From NCBI GenBank assembly GCA_018806915.1, contig JAGKQI010000079.1, positions 124,001 through 188,000 on the forward strand: 64,000 nt of DNA, given 5' to 3'. The stretch's first letter is position 1; every line of letters begins with the position of its first letter. This stretch comes from Phytophthora colocasiae (Eukaryota; Oomycota; Peronosporomycetes; Peronosporales; Peronosporaceae). Below are positions 23,089 through 34,600 of this stretch, piece by piece. The translations under genes and the position numbers were made by a program. The notes beneath the pieces are model-generated. The model searched no databases and was not told where the DNA came from. It was given only the letters and a program-made list of their open reading frames with translations.

Positions 23089-23772
23089 ATGACCATCAAG
23101 CTGTACGCCAACCTCATCAGCCAGCCCAGCCGCGCCGCTGAGTGGGTCATGCGTCTCAAGAAACTGGACCACGAGTTCGTCGCTGCGGACTTTGGCACGC
23201 CCATCTTCAAGTCTGCCGAGTTCCTCAAGCTCAACCCGAATGGGTTCATCCCGGTGCTGCAGGACGGAGACTTCTCGCTGTTCGAGGGCAACGCTATCAT
23301 GCCGTATCTGGCTGAGAAGTTCGGCTGGACCGATCTGTACCCGCACGACGTGCAGGCTCATGCCAAGGTGAACCAGTACTTGCACTGGCACCACACGAAC
23401 GCGCGTCTCATTACGCCTAAAGTGCTGGTGCCGCTCATGCACACGAAGCAGAACATTGCCACCCCTGAAGAAGCCATTCTTGTGCGTGACACGCCGGCGT
23501 TGCTCACGAAGCTGTCGGAGCTCATGGAGAAGTTCCTAGTCAAGGACTTCGTGGCTGAGACGGACCAACCGACGCTCGCTGACATTGCTGCGTACTGTGA
23601 GTTCGTGCAGATTGAGCTTATGGGCATCTTCGACTTCTCCAAGTACCCGAAGGTCTCGGCGTGGCTTAAACGCATGAAGACGGTGCCGCACCACGATGAG
23701 ATCCACGAACCGTTGGACCAGTTCCTTAACAGTCTGGAACTGAAGACCAAGGCAGCTACTAGTAACCCGTAA
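23089..23772 (+). CDS. Glutathione S-transferase, theta-like
   Basis: Single exon, 227 aa. The N-terminal thioredoxin-like domain (1-80) has LYANLISQPSRAAEWVM, in which the serine of SQPSR is the usual theta-class catalytic position. NPNGFIPVLQDGDFSLFEGNAIMPYLAEKFG holds the cis-proline (IPVL) and the glutathione-binding turn, though EG replaces the common ES. The C-terminal helical domain (90-215) includes TLADIAAYCEFVQIELMG with the conserved N-capping Asp. The enzyme joins glutathione to electrophiles and takes part in detoxification; the substrate is unknown. The ATG is supported by the Inr-FPR promoter 59 bp upstream. Confidence 0.92.
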   Translation: MTIKLYANLISQPSRAAEWVMRLKKLDHEFVAADFGTPIFKSAEFLKLNPNGFIPVLQDGDFSLFEGNAIMPYLAEKFGWTDLYPHDVQAHAKVNQYLHWHHTNARLITPKVLVPLMHTKQNIATPEEAILVRDTPALLTKLSELMEKFLVKDFVAETDQPTLADIAAYCEFVQIELMGIFDFSKYPKVSAWLKRMKTVPHHDEIHEPLDQFLNSLELKTKAATSNP

Positions 23773-23985
23773 GACGGTGGACTAAGTCACTGCAGTTCGA
23801 GTATCTCGCTGCAGGTTCGTTAACAAGGAACAATGCTGTTGTTTTTTTTTCCGGATACGCTTTTTGATTATTAACGAGCTGATGAGTTTTGTGTCATCAA
23901 TGCTAGCTTACTAAAGGCGACTACATACGCCAAACTCTACGTTCTACCTTGCTTCCGTCGACAGGGTAGAAGCGATACAACTTAT

Positions 23986-26613
23986 TTAAATTTCCACCTC
24001 AGAGTGGAGCTTCTCGTAGAGCTCTTCCAGTTCTCGAGCGATCTCCTTCCTCTCATTCGGGTCGGATTCCGGTTGAGACTCTAACTCGTGCTGTTTGTTG
24101 GTCAGCTCCAAGATCCGTTGGTAGAGCTTCACGACTGTCGTCTTGGTGATATCCGCGCGGTTCTTAGCAGCCGAAGCACCAGCTTTTCCCGGGTTCGTAG
24201 CGTCACTGTCGCCCATTTCCTGCCCGCTCGAATCCAACGACAAACACATACTTCCTTCCGTTGCACGCAGGTCTTCAGGACGCAATAGCGAGCCAAAGTT
24301 CATGGATAACCCGTTGATCAAGTCTTCGTTGCTCATCAAACGATCTTCATCGTCTGCGACGCTGACAGTTTGTCCAGAGTTGGCTTGAGCTTTAGGGAAT
24401 GATTCGCTTGCAGGAGCTCCGTGGCCTTGAGAGAGTGCACTACCGTGTGGACTACGGAAGAACGAGGGTAGTTCAAGACCACGGCGCTTAGCTGATCCTT
24501 CGGAGCTTCCTGTTCGTCGACGACGGACGTATGACGGCGTGATCTCGGCCGGATCGAAGTCGGAGTCGAATAACGGCGCGTCGTTGCTCTGGTCGCGGAA
24601 CATGGCCTCTTGCTGCTCCCATTGCTGCACCTGAATCTGTTCCAGTCGAGTCAACGGACGGTCTGATGGAACAGAAGGCGGAGGCACTTTGTGCGCCGGT
24701 TCCTCCGGTTCACGACGTTCGGGCTTCCTACGTTCGGGCTCCTTACGCTTGGCGCGTTCCTGCTCGACAGCACGGCGTGCAGCGAACCGTTCGTTCTTCG
24801 TGACCGGCCCAGGTTTTCCCATCTGCTTCGTATGCTGTGCTAACAGACTGGATGTGAGGAAGGAAGGCTGTGCGCCAGAGCTGGCACTGCTCGACTGGCT
24901 GAATTCGCTGCTGCTCATCGACTCCAGTTCGTCGCGGTAGTTGTCCGGTTCTGGTGCGTATTGTTGCTGACGTCGGCGCATCAATGCGTCCTGTTGCTGC
25001 TGTTGACGCTGAAGCAGGCGCTGTTTGTTTGCCTGTTGCTGAAGTGCTCTCTGTTGGCGTTGCAGTGCTCGCCGCTGCTCTTCGTCACGGTAGTGCGGAG
25101 GTGGAGAAACACCGTACATCTGGTGGTCGTACATGTCTGGGTTTCGTGGGTCATACCTTTTATCATCACGCCTCCTTCTGCTCGACGGGGGATAGTCATC
25201 ATACTCCGCAGACTCGTTCGTTAAACGATCCGAGTCCAAACTGAGATTCGCGTACTCGCCCGGCATCTCAACCGTGCGCGGATACTCCGGGTCCGGGTCT
25301 TGGTAACTATCATTCTGGCTATAGCTCTCCTCGTAGCTGTTGTTGTATGGTCCTCGTCGACCTGAATTCTGGCGACGGTAGTCATCGCTGTCACGACCAG
25401 GTTGGCCACGGCGACGTGATGAAGACGACGATCCGCCATCGCTTTTGTTGTACCGTTCGTACTGGTATCCAGGCGCGCGCACGCTCATTAATGGCGGTTC
25501 TTCATCGTGCACGCTGTTGGTCTCCGAGTACTGCTCACTGGGCGGGAGATCCTCGAACACGGACGGGTCTGTGCATTGTGCGCACTTGGAGCACACACGC
25601 ACCTTCCTAACGCCTTGACCAGGGATCGATACCTCCCATTCCGTGCTGCATGCAGATGCACATACTACTTCACCGCACTTACGGCATCGCGCCTTGCGTG
25701 TCATCAAGCCGAACTTCGCTGAACACAAGTTGCAACGCGTACGTTGGCTCTTCGGCACAAGCTCCAGGTCTCCCAGGAATCGCTGAGCTCCTAGTCGCCG
25801 TCTCGTGATCATTTTCTGCAGATCCGCGATGTTTGACAGTCTCTTCTTCTGGATCGTCATGAACAGTGGTGCTGGTACTTTCATGCTGCCTTTCATGTTC
25901 ACCTGTGCACTGTAAATGACGTCCAGGAAGCCCGGACGTTCGCTCTCCACGAAGACGTGACCCGTGTGGTAGAAACTGCCGCGTACAAGGCCGTAGTCGC
26001 TCAGTTCCGGACAACACGGGAGTTTAATGGAGTGATACGAACGCACCCAGCCGCGACGGCCACTTACGTCCATGAAGGTGCTCTGACACTCGACTGTGAG
26101 GAAGTCCCGGTTCTTTAGCAACTTGGACGATGTATCCGAAGCGAACCACTTGACTGTGACCTGATTAGCGTTCAGCATCTTACTGGTGCCACTGCGTTGG
26201 CCTCGCGTGTTGTACTTGGGGTCGTTCAGCAGCGCTGGATCCTGCAGAACGTACAGCAACTGGCTGTCGAGCATATCGTTGTTAAACTCGACAAAGTCCG
26301 CGAGTTTGGCGTCTGTGGACAGGTCGAAGAAGTCGGCTACCTCGTCCAGTGTCGACTGAATCGTAGTAGCGCCACATCCGTACGTGATGGACTCGCCTAC
26401 TACGCTCTCCGGGTATCGGGCTTCGCCCTTGTACATCTGTACTCCACGGTGCATTCCTGCCTCTTCCCATCGCACGGGTCCTTCATTGTTACGCGTAGCG
26501 TCGACCAGTGCTTTGGCCGACTCTTTGGCCTTCCCGACGAGATACTGTTCTTCTCGCTCCGATAGCGCCGGACACTTAAAGAAGCGCGGCGGCAGCGGCA
26601 ACGACTTGGTCAT
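23986..26613 (-). CDS. START-FYVE domain protein
   Basis: Single exon, 875 aa. Residues about 45-265 form a START lipid-binding domain (GVQMYKGEA, then WVRSYHSIKLPCCPELS and the C-terminal helix). Residues about 288-346 form a FYVE-like zinc finger with eight cysteines (CNLCSAKFGLMTRKARCRKCGEVVC...VRVCSKC). The FYVE signature R+HHCR is replaced by RKARCRKC, so binding of phosphatidylinositol 3-phosphate may be weak. The rest is low complexity: Ser/Arg/Asp/Tyr-rich, then Gln/Arg-rich (QQQQQDALMRRRQQQ), then basic. A short C-terminal coiled coil ends KLHSEVEI. This START-FYVE pairing is expanded in oomycetes; the role is probably lipid sensing at endosomes. The frame is intact. Confidence 0.88.
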   Translation of the reverse strand: MTKSLPLPPRFFKCPALSEREEQYLVGKAKESAKALVDATRNNEGPVRWEEAGMHRGVQMYKGEARYPESVVGESITYGCGATTIQSTLDEVADFFDLSTDAKLADFVEFNNDMLDSQLLYVLQDPALLNDPKYNTRGQRSGTSKMLNANQVTVKWFASDTSSKLLKNRDFLTVECQSTFMDVSGRRGWVRSYHSIKLPCCPELSDYGLVRGSFYHTGHVFVESERPGFLDVIYSAQVNMKGSMKVPAPLFMTIQKKRLSNIADLQKMITRRRLGAQRFLGDLELVPKSQRTRCNLCSAKFGLMTRKARCRKCGEVVCASACSTEWEVSIPGQGVRKVRVCSKCAQCTDPSVFEDLPPSEQYSETNSVHDEEPPLMSVRAPGYQYERYNKSDGGSSSSSRRRGQPGRDSDDYRRQNSGRRGPYNNSYEESYSQNDSYQDPDPEYPRTVEMPGEYANLSLDSDRLTNESAEYDDYPPSSRRRRDDKRYDPRNPDMYDHQMYGVSPPPHYRDEEQRRALQRQQRALQQQANKQRLLQRQQQQQDALMRRRQQQYAPEPDNYRDELESMSSSEFSQSSSASSGAQPSFLTSSLLAQHTKQMGKPGPVTKNERFAARRAVEQERAKRKEPERRKPERREPEEPAHKVPPPSVPSDRPLTRLEQIQVQQWEQQEAMFRDQSNDAPLFDSDFDPAEITPSYVRRRRTGSSEGSAKRRGLELPSFFRSPHGSALSQGHGAPASESFPKAQANSGQTVSVADDEDRLMSNEDLINGLSMNFGSLLRPEDLRATEGSMCLSLDSSGQEMGDSDATNPGKAGASAAKNRADITKTTVVKLYQRILELTNKQHELESQPESDPNERKEIARELEELYEKLHSEVEI

Positions 26614-28508
26614 GCTGTCGATTGGAATATGCGGCGCCAGCCTGCAGCCGTGGGGGAACGCGGGCTTGGGGAGTGGACTGGGGAATGGGCGCAGACTTCT
26701 ACCCGCGGACGTGTGTCGTCGCGACGCTCAAGAGAAGAGCCTGGACTTGCAGCTGGCCGAGTTCCTGGCCGCGAGATGTAATCAGCGCTGGCGTCCACGT
26801 CAGACTCGCAGTCTCACTGTGCGCTGGTCAGGCAAACACTGGTCCAAGATGACAATGGATGAGGGCGATCTTCTACTGTCTCGCAGGGCAACTGGAAGGA
26901 AAGCCACACGATTCTACTTGCAGGTCATGTTAGGAAGCTCTTCGATCAATATATATGCGCGTTTCACCGCACAAGAAACGCTGAAGGGGGTATGCGAACA
27001 GGGCTGACGAACATGAGCACTATCCAGGTGAAGAAACATCGGCACATTTGCCGTTTTTTCTCGAACATTGCATACAAATTTCAAGTCAACCGGTGCACGT
27101 ATGTTCGCAAAGACGTGCTTGAAAATGTTCAACGACCAAGAGAGCGCCGACAAGATAAAAACTGTAGAGGAACGCCTGGATCTCCATGGATCCCCACGTC
27201 AAAAGGCTTGCCAGCCACCCAACGAGATGACCAAGAAGAGTAAGCGACGACACGACGTGCCATTCGAACGTACAGCTTCGAGAACTTGCAGGAGGTTGGA
27301 TGAACTTTGGTGAGCGACGGAGTGCAACGTCGGACCACGTACGTTGTGAACGATGTCCCAGCTGGCGCTTCGGTGGCGCGTACGCGAGTTGGTGGCGTCT
27401 TGTGGCGAAACGACGTACATCCGCGTCCGCGGAATCGCGTGGGGCGAATGAGATCCCCGCCTCAATCTGTCGATGTGCGAGACCAGTTGGTCCAGTTCCG
27501 CTGCAGCAGAAGGGCGATCGGGCGATCTGAAGATTGGAAACAGGCCAAGCCTGCGCAAATCCTTCACAGCTTCTGGAACTGCTCAAAAGTCTTGACAAGA
27601 CGATGACCAAAGTTTGGTCATCAAACCGGACATGTCGGTGACAGATTCGAACAAGTCAGCGCCGTCCGAAGGCGGACAAAGTGGCGTGCGGACTGCCAAA
27701 GACGAAGGTTGAGTGCTGTTGGCGTAGGGTCAGAGTTGAGACTTCGCTGTACTTGTTGCATCTCGCCGCGGCCACAAACAACTTGTCCACACGAGTCGGC
27801 AACAGGAGCAAGTTACTAACGCACCTGACCGACAGAGACAGCGCTGCAGTTTACGACGATGAAGCAAGCAAGGGCTTGCTCATTTGCTCTTCAGTTTTCG
27901 CTTGGGTCGCGCTGCGATGCGACTTGGATGACATCATGTTTCCGCTCTTTAATACTTGAAATGTGATCTTCAATCAACAACGAGTCTATAAGGTTGAGAA
28001 CGTCATCTAAACCACAGCTAAACTCAACACTGCAAACAAGGACCAACGTCTAGGCATTTCCAGAGATTCTTGTTGGAGACTTTCCATGAAGACTCTCCGT
28101 TGGAGAGAAGCATGTGGTAAGGCTGACAACTCAATTGCAAAAATACAACGTGTACATACAAAACTATACAATACCGATACCATGTAGCGTAATACATGCA
28201 GCGGACATTCTTGTCGTCAGTTAGGCTAATGCGTTGCCGGTGCAAATGCTTTCCTGGCCTTGAACAGTAGCAACGTTCTGACGCCCATCCACCACAAAGT
28301 TCAATATAACCTATTTCAGTGCATTTCATCCGTTCACCATTCAATCTCACAGGTCTATTTAAAACAAACTTACTGCAACACAATGTTTCCTGTCTTCCAA
28401 ACAATCTGATTCCATCAATTCTCACAGTATATATTTTCTTCCCGTCTACTACTTTACCGTCCCGCATTTTTTTAGTCGCCAGGTATAAAGTCTTTTACCG
28501 CACCACTA
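26614..28508. other. Long intergenic region, no gene recognised
   Basis: About 1.9 kb between the divergently transcribed FYVE and kinase genes. Several frames of 80-170 codons overlap on both strands (for example 27086-27610 minus), but none has a recognisable domain and the strands compete. It may hold worn transposon remains. Both promoters should lie here. Confidence 0.45.
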
Positions 28509-29480
28509 ATGCCGCTATTCGGACGCAAGAAGAGCAGGTCTTCCTCGTCCTCATCGTCTTCCGGTACCTTCGACTTCTCCGAGGTTAAACTAGGCAAAGT
28601 CGTGGGTGCCGGACGCTCCGGTAGCACTTACAGCGCGCACTGGGACGGGCGCCACGTCGCTGCTAAAGTTGTGGATTTATCCAAAGTCACTAAAAAGAGT
28701 GGCGAAAAGCTGGCTAAAGAGATTTTAAAGGAATTCCACCGGGAAGAAGAGGTCGCCAGTGCCTTACGTCATCCAAATATCGTCCAGTTCCTGGGTTCAG
28801 CCAGTGCACCGCCTCGTTATTGCCTCGTGTTTGAGTTTATGGACGGCGGCACTTTGTCAACACTCATTCGGGCCAAAAAGGGACCTCTGGACTTCTTCCG
28901 ACTGGCTACGGACATGGCTCAAGGCATGAGTTATCTGCACGAACACTCGGTGATGCACCGAGACTTAAAGAGCAGCAATGTACTGCTGGATGGTCAAGGA
29001 GCAGCGAAAATCTCCGACTTTGGACTCAGTTGTGTCATGGAATTGGGTCGTTCGGCCGATTTAACGGCTGAGACGGGAACGTACGGGTGGATGGCACCGG
29101 AAGTGATCCGACATGAACCGTATTCCAGTAAGGCGGACGTGTATAGCTTCGCGGTGGTGTTGTGGGAGATGCTGGCCAAGGATATTCCATTTAGGGGACA
29201 GACTCCGATGCAGAGTACGTTGACAATTGTGCTTTTTTTATTGGGGGTTGTCTGACTTTTTTAGTGGATTTTAGCTGCTATGGCTGTAGCGGAGCAGAGG
29301 ATGCGGCCGGCGCTGCCTAGGAATACGCCACCTAAGATCACGGAGTTGATTGAACATTGCTGGAATCAAGACCCAACCCGACGCCCGGACTTTAGTTCCA
29401 TTGTCAAAGTGCTGCCCTTCGTCAAGCAGACGCTGAGCAAGACGGACTTCAAGAACGCAGGCATTTTGTACACTGTGTAA
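28509..29480 (+). CDS. Protein kinase, tyrosine-kinase-like (TKL) family
   Basis: Two exons, 28509-29214 and 29275-29480, give 303 aa. After a short Ser-rich N-terminus the kinase domain starts KLGKVVGAGRSGSTYSAHWDG (glycine loop), then VAAKVVD (catalytic lysine), HREEEVASALRHPNIVQFLG (helix C), FEFMDGGTLSTLI, HRDLKSSNVLL (catalytic loop), DFG in KISDFGLS, TYGWMAPEVI (APE) and WEMLAKDIPF. The second exon supplies the C-lobe end with CWNQDPTRRPDFSSIV. The family is expanded in oomycetes and resembles RAF/MLK-like serine/threonine kinases. There are no extra domains, so it is a compact kinase. All catalytic residues are present. Confidence 0.92.
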
Positions 29481-29887
29481 GTGCGGTGGGGTGCGCTCTC
29501 TTGTATATACCTCGTTTTTTTGTAGATACTACAATGTTTTGGATCAATAACTTCTACAAACAGAGCACATAAATTCACCTCCAGTTCATGGTTGACTACA
29601 GTAATCGCAGGGGTAACGAAGCAAGGTAAGGGAAACTGGATGTAATGCGCATGAAACCTAACGCCTTGTACAACATCGGGTGAGGGAATATGGTAGCCTC
29701 CTAGTCTTGTGCTGTTATCGCGAGTGGTAAGTGATGACATTTTCGCGGCGAAAGACAGTGAAGACGGTCGTGGACTGGTTAAACATCTCCAGACGTTGTT
29801 TGTCGTTGATAATGACAAATCGGGGACGAATCGACGTCGCGCCACGGCAAATACTCAGAGCATGTTCCAGGCGATGTATCATCGACG
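29481..29887. other. Intergenic region, no gene seen
   Basis: Between the kinase stop and the ankyrin remnant, which converge. No domain was seen; it is likely 3' UTR sequence. Confidence 0.5.
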
Positions 29888-30512
29888 TTAATGATGACGG
29901 TTGCCGCTGTGGATGGCCAAGCTGAGCACCATGAGACAGACGATGATGAGGAGAAACCTGCACCAGGTGAACTGTTCATGGACACGCTCAAATATTGAGC
30001 CCACGTCAACGTTTGCGATATATTGTCGAATCGCTTCCGCAACGCAACAGTGTCCATTGTGGCGTGCAATCTCCAAAGCGGTGTATCCAGATTTTTTCTT
30101 GTTGACATCATCTCCACTCTTTAAAAGCAATATCGCCGCAGCGGTATGGCCTTCTCTTGAGGCTGCATGTAATAGAGTGAAATCTTTCTCTGTAGGCTGT
30201 TCGATTACCGCGCCGTGGTCAATTAAAGCCGCCGCAATCTCAACAGAGCCACGGACACAAGCTTTATGCAGTGCAGTACATCCATCTCGATTTCGTATCT
30301 TCACGTTCGCACCCACTTGCAGCAGTAGCTTTGCCACATTGGCCGTTGATGTCAAAGTCCATATGTCTAGGCCCGTAGATCCGCATGACTTCGTGTCTTT
30401 AGTCAACAAAGGTACCACTTGGTCCTTGATGTTTAGTTTTGTCGTGTCCAATAGTTTGTGCAGTGGTGCCTTCCTGCGGTTGGTTAGACTCTACAATTGC
30501 TGTGTCTTGGAA
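29888..30512 (-). pseudogene. Ankyrin-repeat C-terminal segment with a membrane helix
   Basis: A minus-strand open frame with three ankyrin repeats (NVAKLLLQVGANVKIRNRDGCTALHKACVRG, then EIAAALIDHG and HTAAAILLLKSG). It ends in a hydrophobic helix CRFLLIIVCLMVLSLAIHSG. It has no ATG of its own near the start. It closely parallels the last repeats of the segment at 30697-31629, from which it is separated by about 185 bp of non-ankyrin sequence in another frame. It is either the last exon of the ankyrin gene or a diverged duplicate. The membrane helix suggests a membrane-tethered product. Confidence 0.55.
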
Positions 30513-30696
30513 CAGGACTCTTAGTATCTGATGAAAATCAGACCGGGCAAAATTGAAGTCAATGACAAGAAATGCTATCCACCTCTCAATGCCATGCCAC
30601 GAGACAAACGGTGATGAGGTAGTTTGGATTGCTAACCGATTGAGAAATGCTTCATTTGGCAGATATTTCACTTCACTATGGCTGGAATTGGAGGCC

Positions 30697-31629
30697 CTAC
30701 ATTGTACTGGTAGAGACTTTCGTGTTACCATCAATTCCATTCTTCATCAGCAAAGCTATAGCGGAAGTATGGCCATGTCTCGAAGCAAGATGTAATGGAG
30801 TATAGCCACGCTTGTCAGTCTGCTCGATTGCCGCACGGTGCTCGATTAAAGCTGCTGCAATCTCAACACAACCGTTGAAACAAGCTACATGCAGTGCAGT
30901 AGTTCCATCCTTACGCCGTGGCTTAACGTTCGCGCCAGTGTTCAGCAGTAGCTTAGCCACATTAGTGTAAGACTTAAGCCGGGCATAATTTCTGGCAGAA
31001 GCATTCGAAACTTCCTCCTGCGTATTACGACCTACAGCAGCTCGCATGAGTGGAGTGGCCCCATAGTTATCAGTCGTATCAATCGCTGCTCCACTCGCAA
31101 TGAGATATCTGGCAACTGCGTACTGGCCATTCAAGCATGCAAGATTCAAAGCAGTAGAACCAGTGAGGTCTCTCTGGTCGAGCTTTGCACCCTTCTCGAA
31201 CAGCAATGCCACTACCTCTGTGCGACCCATGTAGGAAGCATGCATCAGAGCAGTAAATCCGATAGAGTCCGTGCGTTCAACTGACGCACCGTACTCCAAC
31301 AGCAGCGAAACAATCTCACGCTGGCTGATCCGAGCTTTTGCGTCTGACAGCCGATTAACTTTACCTTTCGGAGATAGCTGGCAAACCAGAATCAATGCAG
31401 TGCTTCCATTTGTACACAATTGGTCCACATCCTCCCCGTTCTTGAGTAACGCTGTTACCACATTGATATGACCCTCACATGCGGCAACCATCAGCGGGTT
31501 TAGGCCATTGTTGTTGGCCACATCAATTGGTTCGCTAACGTCTTTCCAAGATACGAGATATTTCACCACGTCCGTGTAGCCTAGGCTTGCCGCTATCATT
31601 TTAGCAGTTATCCCCAAGTTGTCTTTTAA
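30697..31629 (-). pseudogene. Ankyrin-repeat gene, downstream half cut off by piggyBac
   Basis: About eight ankyrin repeats on the minus strand (TPLMRAAVG, TALHVACFNGCVEIAAALIEH, TPLHLASRHGHTSAIALL). The left edge of the piggyBac element abuts the frame at TTAA 31626-31629. Before the insertion this frame continued directly from the segment ending at 35254: the two halves read through one TTAA in the same frame. An ATG inside the element's TIR (31645-31647) is in frame and could start a truncated product. The segment ends in a stop at 30697 after repeat sequence gives way to unrelated residues. Confidence 0.8.
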
Positions 31630-34600
31630 CCCTTCTAATACGATCATTCCGGATTTTCCGGAATTTGATTATAGGATTGAAAATATTCAGCATTCTCCGC
31701 AACAAAGGTCGGTCGGTCAAAAATCCGCATATTGGAATTTGTATGGGATAAATTTTACCAGGTAAACTGTAGCAGATTTGGGCATTGAGACATGAGATTT
31801 TCGGGAAGCGGTTAGGGATGTTGATATAAGAAGCGAGGGGGGCTGCCAGCCTTTCATTCCAAGATCTGCACCGCAAGAGAGACCATCACTCCCGCCTCAT
31901 GAGAGGCTACGCCCTCGCCACCGAGAAAACGCTAGCCCAAGTCTGGAGCGAGCTGACTAAGAAGGGCTGGTCATTTCGCAAGTCACTAGGCCTGAGCGAT
32001 GACCGCAGGCATCTGCCACCGGGCGGCAGTTTGAAGGGAAAAGAGGGCGTCGATTACTTCCTCGGTGAGTATATTTTGCGCTGTTACATACGTATTCGGG
32101 CTAACACAGTTATGCTATGCAGGCGATAGCAGTTTGATGAGCTATTGCCGCCGCCAAGGGTGGCTGGCATTCGACCTCTACCGAGTGCCCCACTCCCCAC
32201 TGCTACAGAAGCCGCCCAGGCGTCATCCAGCCAGGTTTGGCTGCAGCAAACCCCCGTCAAATCCTCAGGCTGCCGCCAAAGCTGCAGTGGCACCGGCAGA
32301 GTCTCTTACAGAAGCAGTATCGAGGCCAGCACCAGCTGAAGAAAAGCAGCAAAACACAAAAATCCAGCTGCAAAGCAGCCGACCAAGAAGCCCCTGTCCC
32401 CAAGACGTCTAGTGCAAAGACGCTCGCCCCAAAGCTAACTGCCGAAGCCGGCCGCCAAGAGACCTGCTTCAGTATCAGTAAGCATCCTCCCCGCAAAGCG
32501 AGCTGCTGTTGGCAAAGCAAGAGCCCGACAATCGTGCGCACAGATGCAGGTAAGTATTTCGCAACATCAGTTTGGTACGGAATGACTAACCTGCTATTAT
32601 TACGGATATACCTGTAGCTGCTGTTCCGGATTCGACCGAAACTATTCCGGACCTTACCGATAATGCTATTCCGGAGCCGGAGGATAGAGATCCGTATGCG
32701 ACTGATGAGCCTATTCCGGAGGTGACAACAACTTGTGCTGAGGTTGGTGTTGGAGCTGACACAAATGGTACGAGATCACTGCTGGACGCGTTTGATTCGG
32801 ACGACTTCTTGGATGCTCTTCGTGAGGACCGTCTGTTTGGCCCGCTAGAATCGGATGATTTGAACGTCGGTGAGGACGACTGGCTGCTTGGACTGGATTC
32901 TGATCTTGAGGGGGACGAAGAGTCTATTCTTCATGACGAAGAGAGCAGCGCAGACATCGAAGAGTCAGATGCCGAGAGCGCGGAAGATGACACGGAGGTT
33001 CCGCTAGATGAAGCCGACGATGACCCAGTCACATTTGATCTTGTTGCTGCTGACCTAGATCGCCTTCAAGACGAAGAGTGGGATTATTTTGACGAGCGTC
33101 ACAGTGACCAAGTTCAAGTGGATGCTGCTCCGCTTTACGACGGACCAAGTGGACCGACCAAGGCCGCGTTAGCATACGCAGAAAACCCTTTGGCTATTTT
33201 TTACTTTTTCCTCCCCAAGGAGCTATGGCGTCGGATAGCCGTGGAAACAAATAAGTATCGGCTGGACACCGTTGACGAGGTGGCCTAAGGTATGCACCGG
33301 CGTGCTCGCGAGAATCGATTGACGAGCCCGACTACAACTGTACTTTCTGTCGAGGAGTATCGAGCTAGGTTGGGACGCAAGAACAGCATTCAGCCCCACG
33401 AGATAGTTCGATTCATCGGACTGTTGATTGCGAGGGCCCTGGAACCCCGGCGTGAGAGTCTCTCTCGTCATTGGATCACAAGGACAGAAGGCGCACTATC
33501 GCGAGGCACGTTCGGTCAGTTTCTTAGCCGCGATCGGTTTCACGACATCGCTCGATACCTTCACTTCAACGACAACGATCTACAAGAGGCCAGCGGAGAT
33601 AGAGCCTTCAAGATCCGGCCTGTTGTACAAGCACTACAGAAGACATTTTTCCGCGGGTATCGGCTTGGAGCTCGCATCTCTTTTGACGAGGGCATGGTGC
33701 CCATGCGCCACAGGCGTAATCCTATGCGGCAGTACTTGGCGAACAAGCCCAACAAGTGGGGCACCAAGCTTTATATGACTTGCTGTGCGGAGACAGCATA
33801 CTGCTCCAGGTGCGGAATTGTTTTGTGCGGGATAATCCAGAATATAATCGGGATGTTCCGCATTGTGATCGGGCTTATACTGACTATGTTGTGCGTTGCT
33901 GTGTAGAATCGACATATATTGTGGAAAAGCTGACAAAGATGAAACCGCAGTAGCACAGAAAGCTGTCGTGATGAATGTTCGCCATGTGCTACAAGGACAA
34001 CCTGCACAACGGCTGATATGCACCGACAACTACTACACTTCTATCCCGTTGTCACACAAGCTCTTAGATATGGGGCACATGCACGTGGGAACTATTCGCA
34101 GTAATCGGAAGGGCTGGTGCAAGGATCTAGAATTCAAACAGAAGCGACGTCCCCAGAGTATGCCCCGAGGCACCTTTCGCATTGCGCAGTGGCGCACCCA
34201 CCCCGACTTTATTGCGCTGAACTGGATGGACAATAAGCCGGTTCGTTTCCTCGCGACGGGGTGCTCCACGCAGCTGACAAACGTGAATCGACGTGAACCG
34301 AGTGGGGCTGTGTCCAGAGTGCCGTGTCCCCGACTGGTGAAGGATTACCACGAAGCCATGGGCGGAGTTGATGTCCACGACCAACTCCGTCTCCAGCGCT
34401 ACTCGATCCAGCGAGCAGTTCGGATGCGAAAATACTACAAGACACTCTTTATTGGTCTTGTCGATATTGCTATGGTGAACGCATTTATCGTGCACAAGAT
34501 AGCCATGCGAAGGCTACAAAAACCTGTACCGACACACGCAGTTTTCATGCGTCGCCTGCATGCCGATCTACTCGGTCAAACAAGCGATGACTTTGCTCAC

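Noticed and set aside
27086..27610. Minus-strand frame of 174 codons in the 26.6-28.5 kb gap
   Set aside because: Competing frames of similar length exist on both strands, there is no domain and no splice support. It may be a repeat remnant but I cannot support a gene.
33292..33906. Separate transposase gene starting at 33298
   Set aside because: It is the same frame as the upstream exon after a single in-frame TAA, and the downstream exon joins through a good GT-AG intron, so all belong to one broken piggyBac transposase.
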